Below are positions 25,658 through 34,805 of a stretch of 64,000 bases of DNA, piece by piece. Under the pieces are notes generated by a model. That model saw nothing but the letters and a program-made list of their open reading frames with translations. It ran no database searches and was not told where the DNA came from. Every line of letters starts with the position of its first letter. The stretch's first letter is position 1. Source of the DNA: Melioribacteraceae bacterium. Lineage in GTDB: Bacteria > Bacteroidota > Ignavibacteria > Ignavibacteriales > Melioribacteraceae. A program made the position numbers and the translations under genes. The DNA lies in assembly GCA_021647785.1 (NCBI GenBank), contig JAKIUC010000020.1, forward strand, positions 1 to 64,000. Reading direction: 5' to 3'.

Positions 25658-28429
25658 ATGAATAATAATATTTCCAATAATAAAATAGTTGTAAAAGGGG
25701 CAAGGCAGCATAACTTAAAAAACATTGATATTGAACTGCCCCGTAATAAACTAACCGTTATTACTGGTGTTAGTGGAAGTGGAAAATCATCTCTTGTATT
25801 CGACACAATATATGCTGAAGGGCAGCGCAGATATGTTGAATCCCTTTCATCTTATGCTCGTCAATTTTTGGAACGGATGAATAAACCTGATGTTGATATG
25901 ATTACCGGAATTAGCCCTGCGGTTGCTATTGAACAAAAAAAAGGAATTCGCAATCCTCGTTCAACAGTGGGAACAACAACAGAGGTTTACGATTATTTAA
26001 GATTGCTTTTTGCACGCATTGGAAAAACAATCTGTTTCAGTTGTGGTAAAGTAGTTAAAAAAGATTCCGTTAATTCAGTAACAGAATTTTTGGAGTCTCA
26101 AAAAGATGGTGATAAATACTACTTAGGTTTTCCAATTCATAAACACGAGGGAAGAACTGTAAAAGAAGAATTGGAGTTATTGAAAAAGCGAGGTTTTTTT
26201 AGAATCTTCAATAAAAATAAATTGATTGATTTGAATGAATTAAAATCAACTCCACGATCAAAAAAGAATTTAATTGTTATTGTAGATAGATTAAAAATTA
26301 AAAAAGGTAAGATGCGTGAAGCCCTTGCTGATTCAATTGAAACCACGTTCAAAGAGGGAGAGGGGAAGCTCGTAATTATTTCTGTTGAGAGTAATAATGT
26401 AAATAGCTTTACTCAATTTTACGAGTGCTGCGGAATTAAATATGAAGAACCTGAACCAAGATTTTTTTCGTTTAATAATCCATTTGGTGCCTGCCCGGTT
26501 TGTCAAGGCTTCGGAAAAACAATGGGTTTTGATGAAGACTTGATAATCCCAAATCCAAAATTAACTTTGCTTGAAGGTGCTATTGCTCCTTGGAGAACGG
26601 TGAAGTTTAGCAAGCATCTTAGGGACTTAGTTCGTGTTGCACCAAATGTAAATTTACTATTAAATATACCCTTTAACGAGTTAACGAAAGTACAACGAGA
26701 TTTAATCTATAAAGGTTTTACAGGATTTATGGGAATCAATAAGTTCTTCGAAAAACTTGAAAAGAAAACATACAAAATGCACATCCGTATTTTACTCAGT
26801 AAATATAGGGGTTATACGAAATGTACTGCTTGCAAAGGCTCCAGAATTAGACGTGAAGCATTGCAGGTAAAGATAGCAGATACTTCATTAAATGATATCG
26901 TAACACTATCAATTGAAAAATCAAGTCAGTTTTTTAATTCTCTAAAATTATCAAAGTATGAAGAAAAAGTTGGAGAAAGAGTTTTGCTTGAAATTAAAAA
27001 ACGACTTACATTCTTGAATGAAGTAGGGCTTGGGTATTTAACTTTAGACCGATTGAGCAGTACTCTTTCCGGTGGTGAGATGCAGAGAATAAATTTGGCA
27101 ACCTCACTTGGCTCAGCATTGATGGGGACTTTATATGTTTTGGATGAACCAAGCATAGGTTTGCATCCTCGTGATAATGCAAAATTAATTAAAATATTAA
27201 AATCGTTACGAGATATTGGCAACACGGTATTGGTTGTTGAACACGATGCTGAAATGATGAAAGAATCAGATTTAATTGTTGATATGGGCCCACTTGCAGG
27301 AATAGATGGCGGTGAAGTTATTGCTATTGATAATTATGACGGGCTGTTGAAAAATAAAAAATCATTAACTGGGAAATATCTTTCTGGTGAAAAACAGATT
27401 CCAGTACCTGAAGAGCGAAATCTAAAAGTAACAAAATCCATTTCAATAATAGGTGCAATAGAACATAACTTAAAAGAAGTGGATGTTAAAATACCATTGA
27501 ACAAATTTGTTGTTGTTACTGGGGTTAGTGGTTCTGGTAAAAGTACGCTTATTCATAATATTTTGTATGCAGGAATTGTTAAAAATTTTGGCGGCAATCC
27601 AAAATCTATTGGTAGATTCAAAGAAATAAAAGGGACACAATATATTCATGAAATTGAAATTGTTGACCAAACTCCTATTGGCAAATCACCGAGGTCAAAT
27701 CCAATTAGTTATGTTAAGGGTTATGAACATATCCGAGAACTATTTGCTTCCACACCTCAATCGAGAGCAAGAGCATATAAACCGGGTTACTTTTCGTTTA
27801 ATGTTTCTGGCGGGCGTTGTGAAACTTGCACAGGAGAAGGATTTGTAAAGATTGAAATGCAGTTTCTTGCAGACCTCTATTTGGAATGTGAAGATTGCAA
27901 AGGAACACGATTTAAAAAGGAAGTTAGAGAAGTTACATATAAAGGTAAAAACATAGTTGATGTGCTTGATATGACTGTGGATGAAGCAATTCCATTTTTT
28001 GAAAACCAACCCAAAATATTAAGATATTTAATTGTACTTGAGCAGGTTGGGTTAGGGTACATAAAACTTGGGCAGCCATCAAATACACTCTCTGGTGGCG
28101 AAGCACAGCGAATAAAATTAGCAAAGCACCTCTCTATACAGAAAGCGAACAGACACACGCTTTTTATTTTTGATGAACCAACAACTGGTCTTCATTTTCA
28201 CGATATAAAGAAATTATTAGATAGCTTCTACCTTTTATTAGAGAATAATAATTCTGTAATTATAATTGAACACAACTTGGATGTAATAAAATGTGCAGAT
28301 TACATTATTGATTTAGGACCAGAAGCTGGTGATAATGGTGGCGAAATTGTTGCAGTGGGAACCCCCGAAGAAATAGTGAAAAATAAAAAATCCTATACGG
28401 GGCAGTATTTGAAGGAGTATTTGAACTGA
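25658..28429 (+). CDS. uvrA: Excinuclease ABC subunit A
   Basis: DNA-damage recognition ATPase of nucleotide excision repair. It has two ABC modules: Walker A GVSGSGKSSLVFDT and GVSGSGKSTLIHN, signatures LSGGEMQRI and LSGGEAQRI, Walker B VLDEPSIGLHPRD and FDEPTTGLHFHD. The second zinc module shows CETCTGEG and CEDCKG. In the first zinc module the usual CxxC is replaced by an adjacent pair, Cys-Cys (about 257-258), followed by CPVC; this variant is seen in Bacteroidota. I use the ATG at 25658 (923 residues) instead of the TTG at 25649. The stop codon is one base from that of the convergent GHL10 gene. Confidence 0.97.
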   Translation: MNNNISNNKIVVKGARQHNLKNIDIELPRNKLTVITGVSGSGKSSLVFDTIYAEGQRRYVESLSSYARQFLERMNKPDVDMITGISPAVAIEQKKGIRNPRSTVGTTTEVYDYLRLLFARIGKTICFSCGKVVKKDSVNSVTEFLESQKDGDKYYLGFPIHKHEGRTVKEELELLKKRGFFRIFNKNKLIDLNELKSTPRSKKNLIVIVDRLKIKKGKMREALADSIETTFKEGEGKLVIISVESNNVNSFTQFYECCGIKYEEPEPRFFSFNNPFGACPVCQGFGKTMGFDEDLIIPNPKLTLLEGAIAPWRTVKFSKHLRDLVRVAPNVNLLLNIPFNELTKVQRDLIYKGFTGFMGINKFFEKLEKKTYKMHIRILLSKYRGYTKCTACKGSRIRREALQVKIADTSLNDIVTLSIEKSSQFFNSLKLSKYEEKVGERVLLEIKKRLTFLNEVGLGYLTLDRLSSTLSGGEMQRINLATSLGSALMGTLYVLDEPSIGLHPRDNAKLIKILKSLRDIGNTVLVVEHDAEMMKESDLIVDMGPLAGIDGGEVIAIDNYDGLLKNKKSLTGKYLSGEKQIPVPEERNLKVTKSISIIGAIEHNLKEVDVKIPLNKFVVVTGVSGSGKSTLIHNILYAGIVKNFGGNPKSIGRFKEIKGTQYIHEIEIVDQTPIGKSPRSNPISYVKGYEHIRELFASTPQSRARAYKPGYFSFNVSGGRCETCTGEGFVKIEMQFLADLYLECEDCKGTRFKKEVREVTYKGKNIVDVLDMTVDEAIPFFENQPKILRYLIVLEQVGLGYIKLGQPSNTLSGGEAQRIKLAKHLSIQKANRHTLFIFDEPTTGLHFHDIKKLLDSFYLLLENNNSVIIIEHNLDVIKCADYIIDLGPEAGDNGGEIVAVGTPEEIVKNKKSYTGQYLKEYLN

Positions 28430-28430
28430 T

Positions 28431-30191
28431 TTAGTTTGAAGAACTAATGCCCAAACTAACCGACCGTTTTCCCTTCAAAAAGTCTATTACTATTTTTTCA
28501 TAAATAGATAAATCAAAATTTAATGTAATCTGATTTATCCCTCTCTTCAAAAAATGTTTTGAAATCATTGAACTTTTATTTTTTATACTACTTTTAAAAA
28601 GAGTTATCTCCTCCTCCATATTGGAATAAATTAAAATTGAACTTTTATCTCCGTCTTGTAATAATATTGGATTCTCAAATGGGTCAATACTTTTTTCTAT
28701 TTTTTTCAATTTTGGAATTGAAATTATGGTAGCAGTACTTCTGTTGCTCGATGCATTCCACAACGGATCGAATTGAGTTGCAGAATAATAATAGTTAATT
28801 CTATTAGGCTGCGGAATTAAAAAACTCATTTCAGAAATATAATTTGGAATTACTTTTATCAGTTTGCTGTTAGAACTATCTTGCAAACTATAGCTTTCAT
28901 AAAGTGTAAAATACCCTTTGCTTGTGTGGCTTTTATTATCAATCTGAAAATTGAGAAGTGCTTTTCCGTTTTTATAATTAGAGGATAGTTTAAGATTAGC
29001 AAGTTCAAGAGTATCTTCAATCCAAGGCATTGCAGTGGGAAGAGTTTTTTCCGCAAAAGAGTAAAATCGTTTTTGTGCAATACTTTTATATCTGAAAAAG
29101 GCAACACCAGAAGCATTTAAAGTACGAGTAATATTAATTTCTCTTTCTATTTCATTATAGACTTCAGTTTTATATGCACCAATTCCGATGATTATATTTT
29201 TTCCAAAAGAATTATTAATCCAATCTTTTGCAAGAGCATCAAATTTAGGATTGCTTTTCATATCCCAATATATTTGAGGAACGGCATAATCAATAATTCC
29301 AAGCCGCAGCCATTCGCGAGTATCTTGAAAAACATCGGAGTAACCCTCCATTCCTCTTCCGTTAGTAATTGATTTGTAGATACCTATTGGCGTAACTCCA
29401 AGTTTAATTTTAGGTTTAGTTTGTTTAATTCTTTTATTCAAGGATGAAATAAATTTTGTTATGTTATCCCTTCGCCATTGGGGTTTCGGAATTCCTTCTC
29501 CATAAGTATTATAACTTTTTATATCATCAATTGGAGCTTTTGGATATCGGATAAAATCTAATTGAATGCCATCTACGTAGTAGTTTTGTACAATCTCGTT
29601 AATAAGTTCTACAAGATATTCTCGTACTTCAGGAATGCCAGGGTCTAACCAAATAGAATTATCGGCTTTTTCGTAAACCCATTCCGGATTGATTTGAGAA
29701 ATGTGGAGCGGATTATTTTTAATTGAAATATTATTTCCGCTAAAGATTCTGTTGATATTTACCCAAGCATGAATCTCGAGTCCACGTTTGTGTGCTTCTG
29801 TTATTGCAAACTCAAGAGGGTCGTAATTTCCAAAATCGCCAATGCTACCAGTAATGTATGGAGAAAATAATTCCATAGAACTTCTAAAAAGCACCGTCCC
29901 ATTACTCCTTACTTGAAAATAAATTGTGTTAAGATTTTTTCTTTCAATATCATCAAATATTTTTTCTAATTCTTTTTTTTGTGTTTCTTCGTTGTAAGTA
30001 GGTGGAGGCCAATCTAATCTAAAATTTGTAGATACCCATACAGCCCTTGTTTCACGCGGGGTTTGCGAATAAAGAGGATAAGTGAAGATGAATAATAATA
30101 GTACCGCATATATATACTTTAACCGCTCCCAAAGGGATGTATTCGTAAAAGACGCAAAGACGCAAAGAACTTGATTGATATTCCTCTGCAT
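28431..30191 (-). CDS. GHL10-type glycoside hydrolase-like exported protein
   Basis: Predicted cell-envelope glycosidase of the GHL10/YddW type, proposed to act on peptidoglycan or related glycans. It has the family N-terminus TPRETRAVWVST, TIYFQVRSNGTVLFRS, RGLEIHAWVNINR, DPGIPEVREYLVELI, GIQLDFIRYP with the probable catalytic acidic residue, and DYAVPQIYWD, then a C-terminal Ig-like region. A hydrophobic signal segment (YAVLLLFIFTYPLYSQ) lies about 27-42 residues after the ATG at 30191. The codons before it belong to a dispersed intergenic repeat (30121-30206), so the N-terminus may be repeat-derived or the true start may be a non-standard codon further in. The aroB stop lies 28 bases upstream. 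Confidence 0.82.
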   Translation of the reverse strand: MQRNINQVLCVFASFTNTSLWERLKYIYAVLLLFIFTYPLYSQTPRETRAVWVSTNFRLDWPPPTYNEETQKKELEKIFDDIERKNLNTIYFQVRSNGTVLFRSSMELFSPYITGSIGDFGNYDPLEFAITEAHKRGLEIHAWVNINRIFSGNNISIKNNPLHISQINPEWVYEKADNSIWLDPGIPEVREYLVELINEIVQNYYVDGIQLDFIRYPKAPIDDIKSYNTYGEGIPKPQWRRDNITKFISSLNKRIKQTKPKIKLGVTPIGIYKSITNGRGMEGYSDVFQDTREWLRLGIIDYAVPQIYWDMKSNPKFDALAKDWINNSFGKNIIIGIGAYKTEVYNEIEREINITRTLNASGVAFFRYKSIAQKRFYSFAEKTLPTAMPWIEDTLELANLKLSSNYKNGKALLNFQIDNKSHTSKGYFTLYESYSLQDSSNSKLIKVIPNYISEMSFLIPQPNRINYYYSATQFDPLWNASSNRSTATIISIPKLKKIEKSIDPFENPILLQDGDKSSILIYSNMEEEITLFKSSIKNKSSMISKHFLKRGINQITLNFDLSIYEKIVIDFLKGKRSVSLGISSSN

Positions 30192-30206
30192 CTTCGTCGC
30201 TTTATT
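30121..30206. repeat. Copy of the GACGCAAAGACGCAAAG palindromic repeat overlapping the GHL10 5' end
   Basis: The element starts AACCGCTCCCAAAGGGATG (30121) and contains GACGCAAAGACGCAAAG. Read on the minus strand it matches the order of the element at 49296-49456 (AAGCGAYGAAG, then a CTTTGCGTCTTTGCGTC-like block, then AGCGGTTA). It overlaps the first 24 codons of the GHL10 gene as annotated. Confidence 0.6.
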
Positions 30207-30219
30207 GTTTTCTTTCTTC

Positions 30220-31311
30220 TTATCTAAAAATGTTAGTACCATTCTCTATCGCAAAAGTGATATCATTATTATTAGCTTCAACATCTAACAAAATACTTCC
30301 AACATCTTTTAACAAAACAAATTTAATTTTCCCATCTCTATTTTTTTTGTCTCGTTGCATTATGGAAATTAGATTTTCAGAATTGAGATTGTCAACTTTA
30401 ATTTCACTCTTAAATAGATAAATCAATTCAAGTAATTCTTCCAATTTTTGGTTTGTAATAAATCCAATTTTGAATGAGAGAAATAGAGCAGAGGCAATTC
30501 CAACAATTACAGCCTGCCCATGTTTTAATTTATAATTTGTTTCAACTTCAAATGCATGTGCAAATGTGTGACCAAGGTTTAACATTTTTCTATTGCCGTT
30601 TTCTTTCTCATCACTAATTACTACATCTCCCTTAAATCTTACGGACTCTTTTATTATTTCAAGAAGCACATTGTGATCTTTTGAATAAATTGAATCTATA
30701 TTATTCTTTACATATTCGTAAAAATTATGATTTGTTAAATATGCATATTTAATCACTTCGCCAATGCCGGATAACATCTCCTCATTATTAAGAGTGTCGA
30801 GAAAATTAACATCAATTAGTACAAAATTGGGTTGATTAAAAGCTCCGATAATATTTTTTGTTTTCCCAAAATTAATACCGGTTTTACCACCAACAGAGCT
30901 ATCAACTGCAGAGAGAAGTGTTGTGGGAACTTGGATATATTCTATTCCACGAGAAAAAGTTGCTGCTGCAAAACCGCAAATATCACCAATAATTCCGCCA
31001 CCAATTGCAACCAAAAGAGTATCCCTAGTATAATTGTTTGCGATAAGTGAACTGTATATGTTTTGCAGAGTTTCAAATGATTTTAATTCTTCACTCACTT
31101 CAATTATAAGGGAATTGGTTTTCCCCTTGTGGGAGTTGAGGGTGGCGTCAATCAAATTAGAATAGAGTTCAAAAACATTTTTATCAATTACCAAAAAGAG
31201 GTTACTATTAAGATTTAATGAATTAATTATCTCTAATAATTGTTCAAAAACATTTTCTCCAAAATGAACATCATACCCATTTTGAGGCAAATATATATTA
31301 ATCCTTTCCAT
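30220..31311 (-). CDS. aroB: 3-dehydroquinate synthase
   Basis: Second step of the shikimate pathway: DAHP to 3-dehydroquinate, NAD- and metal-dependent. The 363-residue protein has GGGIIGDICGFAAATFSRGI (first 20 shown), VPTTLLSAVDSSVGGKTGIN, the metal ligands Glu in GIGEVIKYA and His in LGHTFAHAFE and KHGQAVIVG. It overlaps the end of aroK by 14 bases, so the pair is translationally coupled. The next gene, a GHL10 protein, follows 28 bases after the aroB stop. Confidence 0.96.
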   Translation of the reverse strand: MERINIYLPQNGYDVHFGENVFEQLLEIINSLNLNSNLFLVIDKNVFELYSNLIDATLNSHKGKTNSLIIEVSEELKSFETLQNIYSSLIANNYTRDTLLVAIGGGIIGDICGFAAATFSRGIEYIQVPTTLLSAVDSSVGGKTGINFGKTKNIIGAFNQPNFVLIDVNFLDTLNNEEMLSGIGEVIKYAYLTNHNFYEYVKNNIDSIYSKDHNVLLEIIKESVRFKGDVVISDEKENGNRKMLNLGHTFAHAFEVETNYKLKHGQAVIVGIASALFLSFKIGFITNQKLEELLELIYLFKSEIKVDNLNSENLISIMQRDKKNRDGKIKFVLLKDVGSILLDVEANNNDITFAIENGTNIFR

Positions 31312-31858
31312 TTATAACTCGTTTTAAAATTTTTGCTAATTTATCAACAGTAACACCAATACTTGTTTTATCGGTATCAATGCAAATATCAGCCGACAGA
31401 TAGAATGGTTCTCGTTCTTTTAATAATTTATTAATCCTTTCAATAAAATCTTCGGGTTTAGGGTTTTCTGATAAAACCAAATCTCGAAAAATAGGTCTAT
31501 CTATTTTATTTTTTATCCGCTTGTAAATCATTTCAGGGGATGATTTTAAATAAACAATTTTACCGCTATTATTAAGTAATTCAAGGTTTCTTTCAAAGGC
31601 AATTGTTCCGCCGCCTAATGCAAGTATTAAGTTTTTTGAATTAGTAAATTTTTGTAAAAAAGTATATTCAATATCTCTAAAGTAGGTTTCCCCCTTTTTC
31701 TTAAATATATCAACAACACTATTTCCCTCAAGTTCTTCAATAACTCTATCAAGGTCTTTAAAATCCCAGCCAAGTACATTTGCCAGTATTGGTCCAATTG
31801 TACTTTTCCCGCTCGTCATAAAACCAGTTAAATATATTCTTTCTACTGCTGTAGCCAT
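31298..31858 (-). CDS. aroK: Shikimate kinase
   Basis: ATP-dependent phosphorylation of shikimate in aromatic amino-acid synthesis. The 186-residue protein has Walker A GFMTSGKST (residues about 12-20), FKDLDRVIEE (shikimate-binding Asp), FRDIEYTFLQKF, LALGGGTIAF and the lid segment RIKNKIDRPIFRD. It is the first gene of aroK-aroB, with the stop of aroK inside aroB. Confidence 0.95.
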   Translation of the reverse strand: MATAVERIYLTGFMTSGKSTIGPILANVLGWDFKDLDRVIEELEGNSVVDIFKKKGETYFRDIEYTFLQKFTNSKNLILALGGGTIAFERNLELLNNSGKIVYLKSSPEMIYKRIKNKIDRPIFRDLVLSENPKPEDFIERINKLLKEREPFYLSADICIDTDKTSIGVTVDKLAKILKRVINGKD

Positions 31859-31953
31859 TTAGTTCCAATGTGTTCTCAAAAACTTATGGCAAAGTTACAA
31901 ATTATTAAGAGGAAGATTAAAGGTTTTATGCAGAAATTCTTATGTTATTAAAT

Positions 31954-31969
31954 TGTGATATCTGTCACT
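31954..31969. promoter_or_regulatory. Possible CRP/FNR-family operator
   Basis: TGTGATATCTGTCACT matches TGTGA-N6-TCACA at nine of ten half-site positions. It lies in the divergent region between aroK (96 bases) and the small membrane protein gene (119 bases). This second, weaker match suggests that the window is under a CRP-type regulator at more than one site. Confidence 0.4.
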
Positions 31970-32087
31970 ATAAAACGATAGTAGTTGTAAATGAAAATAT
32001 ATCTATTTAAGTTCAAAGTACTAAAAAAAGATTAAATATCATTTTTTATAAAAAGCCAGATTTAATAAATAATAGTTTGAGGGAACA

Positions 32088-32366
32088 ATGAAAGAAATAT
32101 TAATGAATAATGTAGAAAAAAAAGAGAGGGCGAATTCAACTTCTTCTCTATCAACCCATGATTATATTTGGGCACCACTAAAATCAGGTCTATTTGGTTT
32201 TGCAATATTTTTCACAATTCTTTTGGCAGTTAAATTGTTTAGCTATGCGATAGGTACTTACAATTACTTTGCAATTGAGTTAACTGATTTACAGCTATCT
32301 TCAATTGGATTTGTTCTTTTGTTTTTAATTAGGGAATTAGAAAATTTTAAGGAAAAAGAAGATTAA
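32088..32366 (+). CDS. Small two-helix membrane protein, function unknown
   Basis: A 92-residue protein with a charged N-terminal part (MKEILMNNVEKKERANS), then two hydrophobic segments (about 39-58, FGFAIFFTILLAVKLFSYAI, and about 70-82, SSIGFVLLFLIRE) and an acidic tail. No family recognised. A GAGGGA ribosome-binding site precedes the ATG at good spacing, which supports a real gene. Its TAA stop overlaps the stop codon of the convergent prfA. Confidence 0.7.
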   Translation: MKEILMNNVEKKERANSTSSLSTHDYIWAPLKSGLFGFAIFFTILLAVKLFSYAIGTYNYFAIELTDLQLSSIGFVLLFLIRELENFKEKED

Positions 32367-33433
32367 TCATTTTTAAGTTTCTCTGTTTTATCAGCAATTT
32401 GCAATTTTTCAATAAGTTCGTGCAAATCACCTTCCATAATATTTGATAGGTTGTATAGTGTTAAACCAATTCTATGATCAGTAACACGGTTTTGCGGATA
32501 ATTATACGTTCTAATTTTATCACTTCTGTCACCACTTTTAACCATCGATTTTCGAGTTGCAGCAAGTTCGCTATTTTGCTCTCTCTGCTTCATATCAAAT
32601 AAGCGGGATTGTAACACTTTCATTGCTTTCATTCTGTTCTTTAATTGCGAACGTTCATCTTGGCATTGAACAACAAGTCCACTTGGGTTGTGCGTAATTC
32701 TAATTGCGGTTTCAACCTTGTTTACATTTTGCCCGCCCGCACCACCACTACGGTAAACATCAATTCTTAAATCATTTGGGTCAATTTCAAATTCTACATC
32801 TTCAACTTCTGGCATAACCACAACGGATGCTGCCGATGTATGCACACGCCCGCTACCTTCTGTTGCCGGTACACGCTGTACACGATGAACACCACTTTCA
32901 TATTTGAGAACTCCATAAATTCCCTCGCCTCTTACAGCCATAACTGCTTCTTTTACTCCACCTAAGCCAGCTTCATTTAAATCCATTAATTCATGCTTCC
33001 ACCCTTTAAGTTCAACGTAGCGTGTGTACATTCGTAGTAAATCACCTGCAAAAAGTCCAGCCTCTTCCCCTCCAGTACCGGCTCTTACTTCAAGTATTAC
33101 ATCCTTATCATCGTTTGGGTCTTTTGGAATTAATAATATTTTTAATTTTTCTTCAAGCTCAACTGTTTTTTCTTTTAAGTCCTCAATCTCTAACTGAGCC
33201 ATTTCGGTTAGTTCAGCATCTTCTCCAGAATTAATTATTTCTTGATTATCCTCTATGTTAAGAAGTGCTTTGTTATACTCATTGTATGAATCTACTATTG
33301 GTTCTAAGTTACTTCGCTCTTTGCTAAGTTTTATTAGCTTTTTCTGGTCTGATAAAATCTCCGGATCAGCAAGTTGCTCATTTATTTGTTCGAACTTTTC
33401 CTTTATCTCTTGTAACTTTCCTGCAAAATCCAT
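32363..33433 (-). CDS. prfA: Peptide chain release factor 1
   Basis: Recognises UAA/UAG and triggers peptide release. It has the RF1-type PAT codon-recognition motif (RVPATEGSGRVHTSA), the catalytic GGQ loop (GGAGGQNVNKVETAIRI) and SGDRSDKIRTYNYPQNRVTDH (first 20). I start at the ATG at 33433 (356 residues, usual RF1 length), with AAAGAG upstream. A TTG ten codons earlier is in frame but adds an unconserved stretch. It is monocistronic. Confidence 0.96.
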   Translation of the reverse strand: MDFAGKLQEIKEKFEQINEQLADPEILSDQKKLIKLSKERSNLEPIVDSYNEYNKALLNIEDNQEIINSGEDAELTEMAQLEIEDLKEKTVELEEKLKILLIPKDPNDDKDVILEVRAGTGGEEAGLFAGDLLRMYTRYVELKGWKHELMDLNEAGLGGVKEAVMAVRGEGIYGVLKYESGVHRVQRVPATEGSGRVHTSAASVVVMPEVEDVEFEIDPNDLRIDVYRSGGAGGQNVNKVETAIRITHNPSGLVVQCQDERSQLKNRMKAMKVLQSRLFDMKQREQNSELAATRKSMVKSGDRSDKIRTYNYPQNRVTDHRIGLTLYNLSNIMEGDLHELIEKLQIADKTEKLKND

Positions 33434-33504
33434 TTCATCTCTTTGAATATATTTAATTTGCAAATATAGAAAAGTAATGTGTTACTTACTATGCTCTATC
33501 TTTC

Positions 33505-34800
33505 TTAAGCAATCTCGCGTAATTTTTCTAAATACTTTTTTTGAATATCAATTGAAGGAATACCACCAAGAGTATTATTGATACTGAATGATATACTCAT
33601 CATACTAAATAATTCATCAAGTGCATCAAACATATTTATTGTTGGAGATTCTACATCTCGCAAATAATGAATTAGTTTAAGTGTGCGAAAGCCATCAAAC
33701 CAGAGTAATTTTTGTGTGTTTATTTGTAAGTTTGAATTAGAATTTTCTAAAATCTGGTCCCAATTTTTCTTGAAATTATTTTTAGTTAAAAATTGAAATA
33801 AAGCTTCACTAATTCCTTTAGCTTGTTCAAGATAATTTTCAGCATTTAAAACTTCATCTGAATAAAAAAGTTCTATCCACTTTTTTAATACTTCAAATGA
33901 TTTTGGAGAATAGAGAATATATTCATTTTGTACTTTATCTAAAAAACGATTAACACGCTGACCAGTGCCAAAGGGTACTCGCCAAGAGCCTCTGCTTGAA
34001 GGAAGAACAGCAGTGCAGTCAATTTTTTCTATTCTCGTAATTTTGGATAATTTTTCCATGAAGTAGAAATCCTCAGCAGCTTTTCGTTTGTTCATCCCCT
34101 GCACTTTAATATAGCTATTGGTGTCGCAAACCATTGTAGAACCAATGGAATGGTACGCATAAGGCGATTTTGCAAAAATTAAACCGAGCACATAGTATCT
34201 GAGAAATATCTCATAATTAATTATTGCTTTTTCATTCTCTGCATCTAACACATCCATATGTTTGAAGTTTACATAGCCAGCAGAAACTTTATTGTTATTA
34301 AAATAATTTCGGATTGTTGAAATATAGTTTGCTTCAACCGTGCAGTCAGCATCAAGGCAAACCAATAAATTTTGATTGGTTGAATTGTAATCAAATAGAG
34401 CCAATGCCAAGTCCATCCCTATTTTTCGGGATAGACCAACACCCCCATTTTTCTCATCGAGTTCGTTATTTTTTGTTGAGGCATCAATAAAATCTATGTC
34501 TATCTGAGAGGCTGTACCTTGCTGTTTTAAAAACTCTATTGATTTTAAGTTGTTGAGTTTAATCTTTTCGGAGGTGCTCTCTAAATTGTTAATTACAAAA
34601 AGGATTAATGTACCACTAAAGTATTTATCATCATTCTGCAAAAGTGAGTTGAGAAGTATTCTTAGATTCTCATATTCTGAAATTGCTGGAACAACAATTA
34701 TAGTTTTATATTTTCCGGAATGTGTACGATAAGTCTTCCATTTACTACTCGAAAATTTATTTAAATATTTATTAATATTTTTAGGCAGCTGATTATTCAT
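33505..34800 (-). CDS. GT2-type glycosyltransferase
   Basis: A 431-residue soluble enzyme with a GT-A fold start: TIIVVPAISEYENLRILLNSLL (first 20) and the nucleotide-sugar/metal motif LVCLDADCTVEANYI (DADC at about 140). RKAAEDFYFMEKLSK resembles the acceptor-site ED motif of GT2 enzymes. The sugar and acceptor are unknown. It lies five bases downstream of miaA in the same operon (miaA runs from 35729 to 34806). The junction holds a short TCTA tandem run. Confidence 0.8.
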   Translation of the reverse strand: MNNQLPKNINKYLNKFSSSKWKTYRTHSGKYKTIIVVPAISEYENLRILLNSLLQNDDKYFSGTLILFVINNLESTSEKIKLNNLKSIEFLKQQGTASQIDIDFIDASTKNNELDEKNGGVGLSRKIGMDLALALFDYNSTNQNLLVCLDADCTVEANYISTIRNYFNNNKVSAGYVNFKHMDVLDAENEKAIINYEIFLRYYVLGLIFAKSPYAYHSIGSTMVCDTNSYIKVQGMNKRKAAEDFYFMEKLSKITRIEKIDCTAVLPSSRGSWRVPFGTGQRVNRFLDKVQNEYILYSPKSFEVLKKWIELFYSDEVLNAENYLEQAKGISEALFQFLTKNNFKKNWDQILENSNSNLQINTQKLLWFDGFRTLKLIHYLRDVESPTINMFDALDELFSMMSISFSINNTLGGIPSIDIQKKYLEKLREIA

Positions 34801-34805
34801 TCTAT

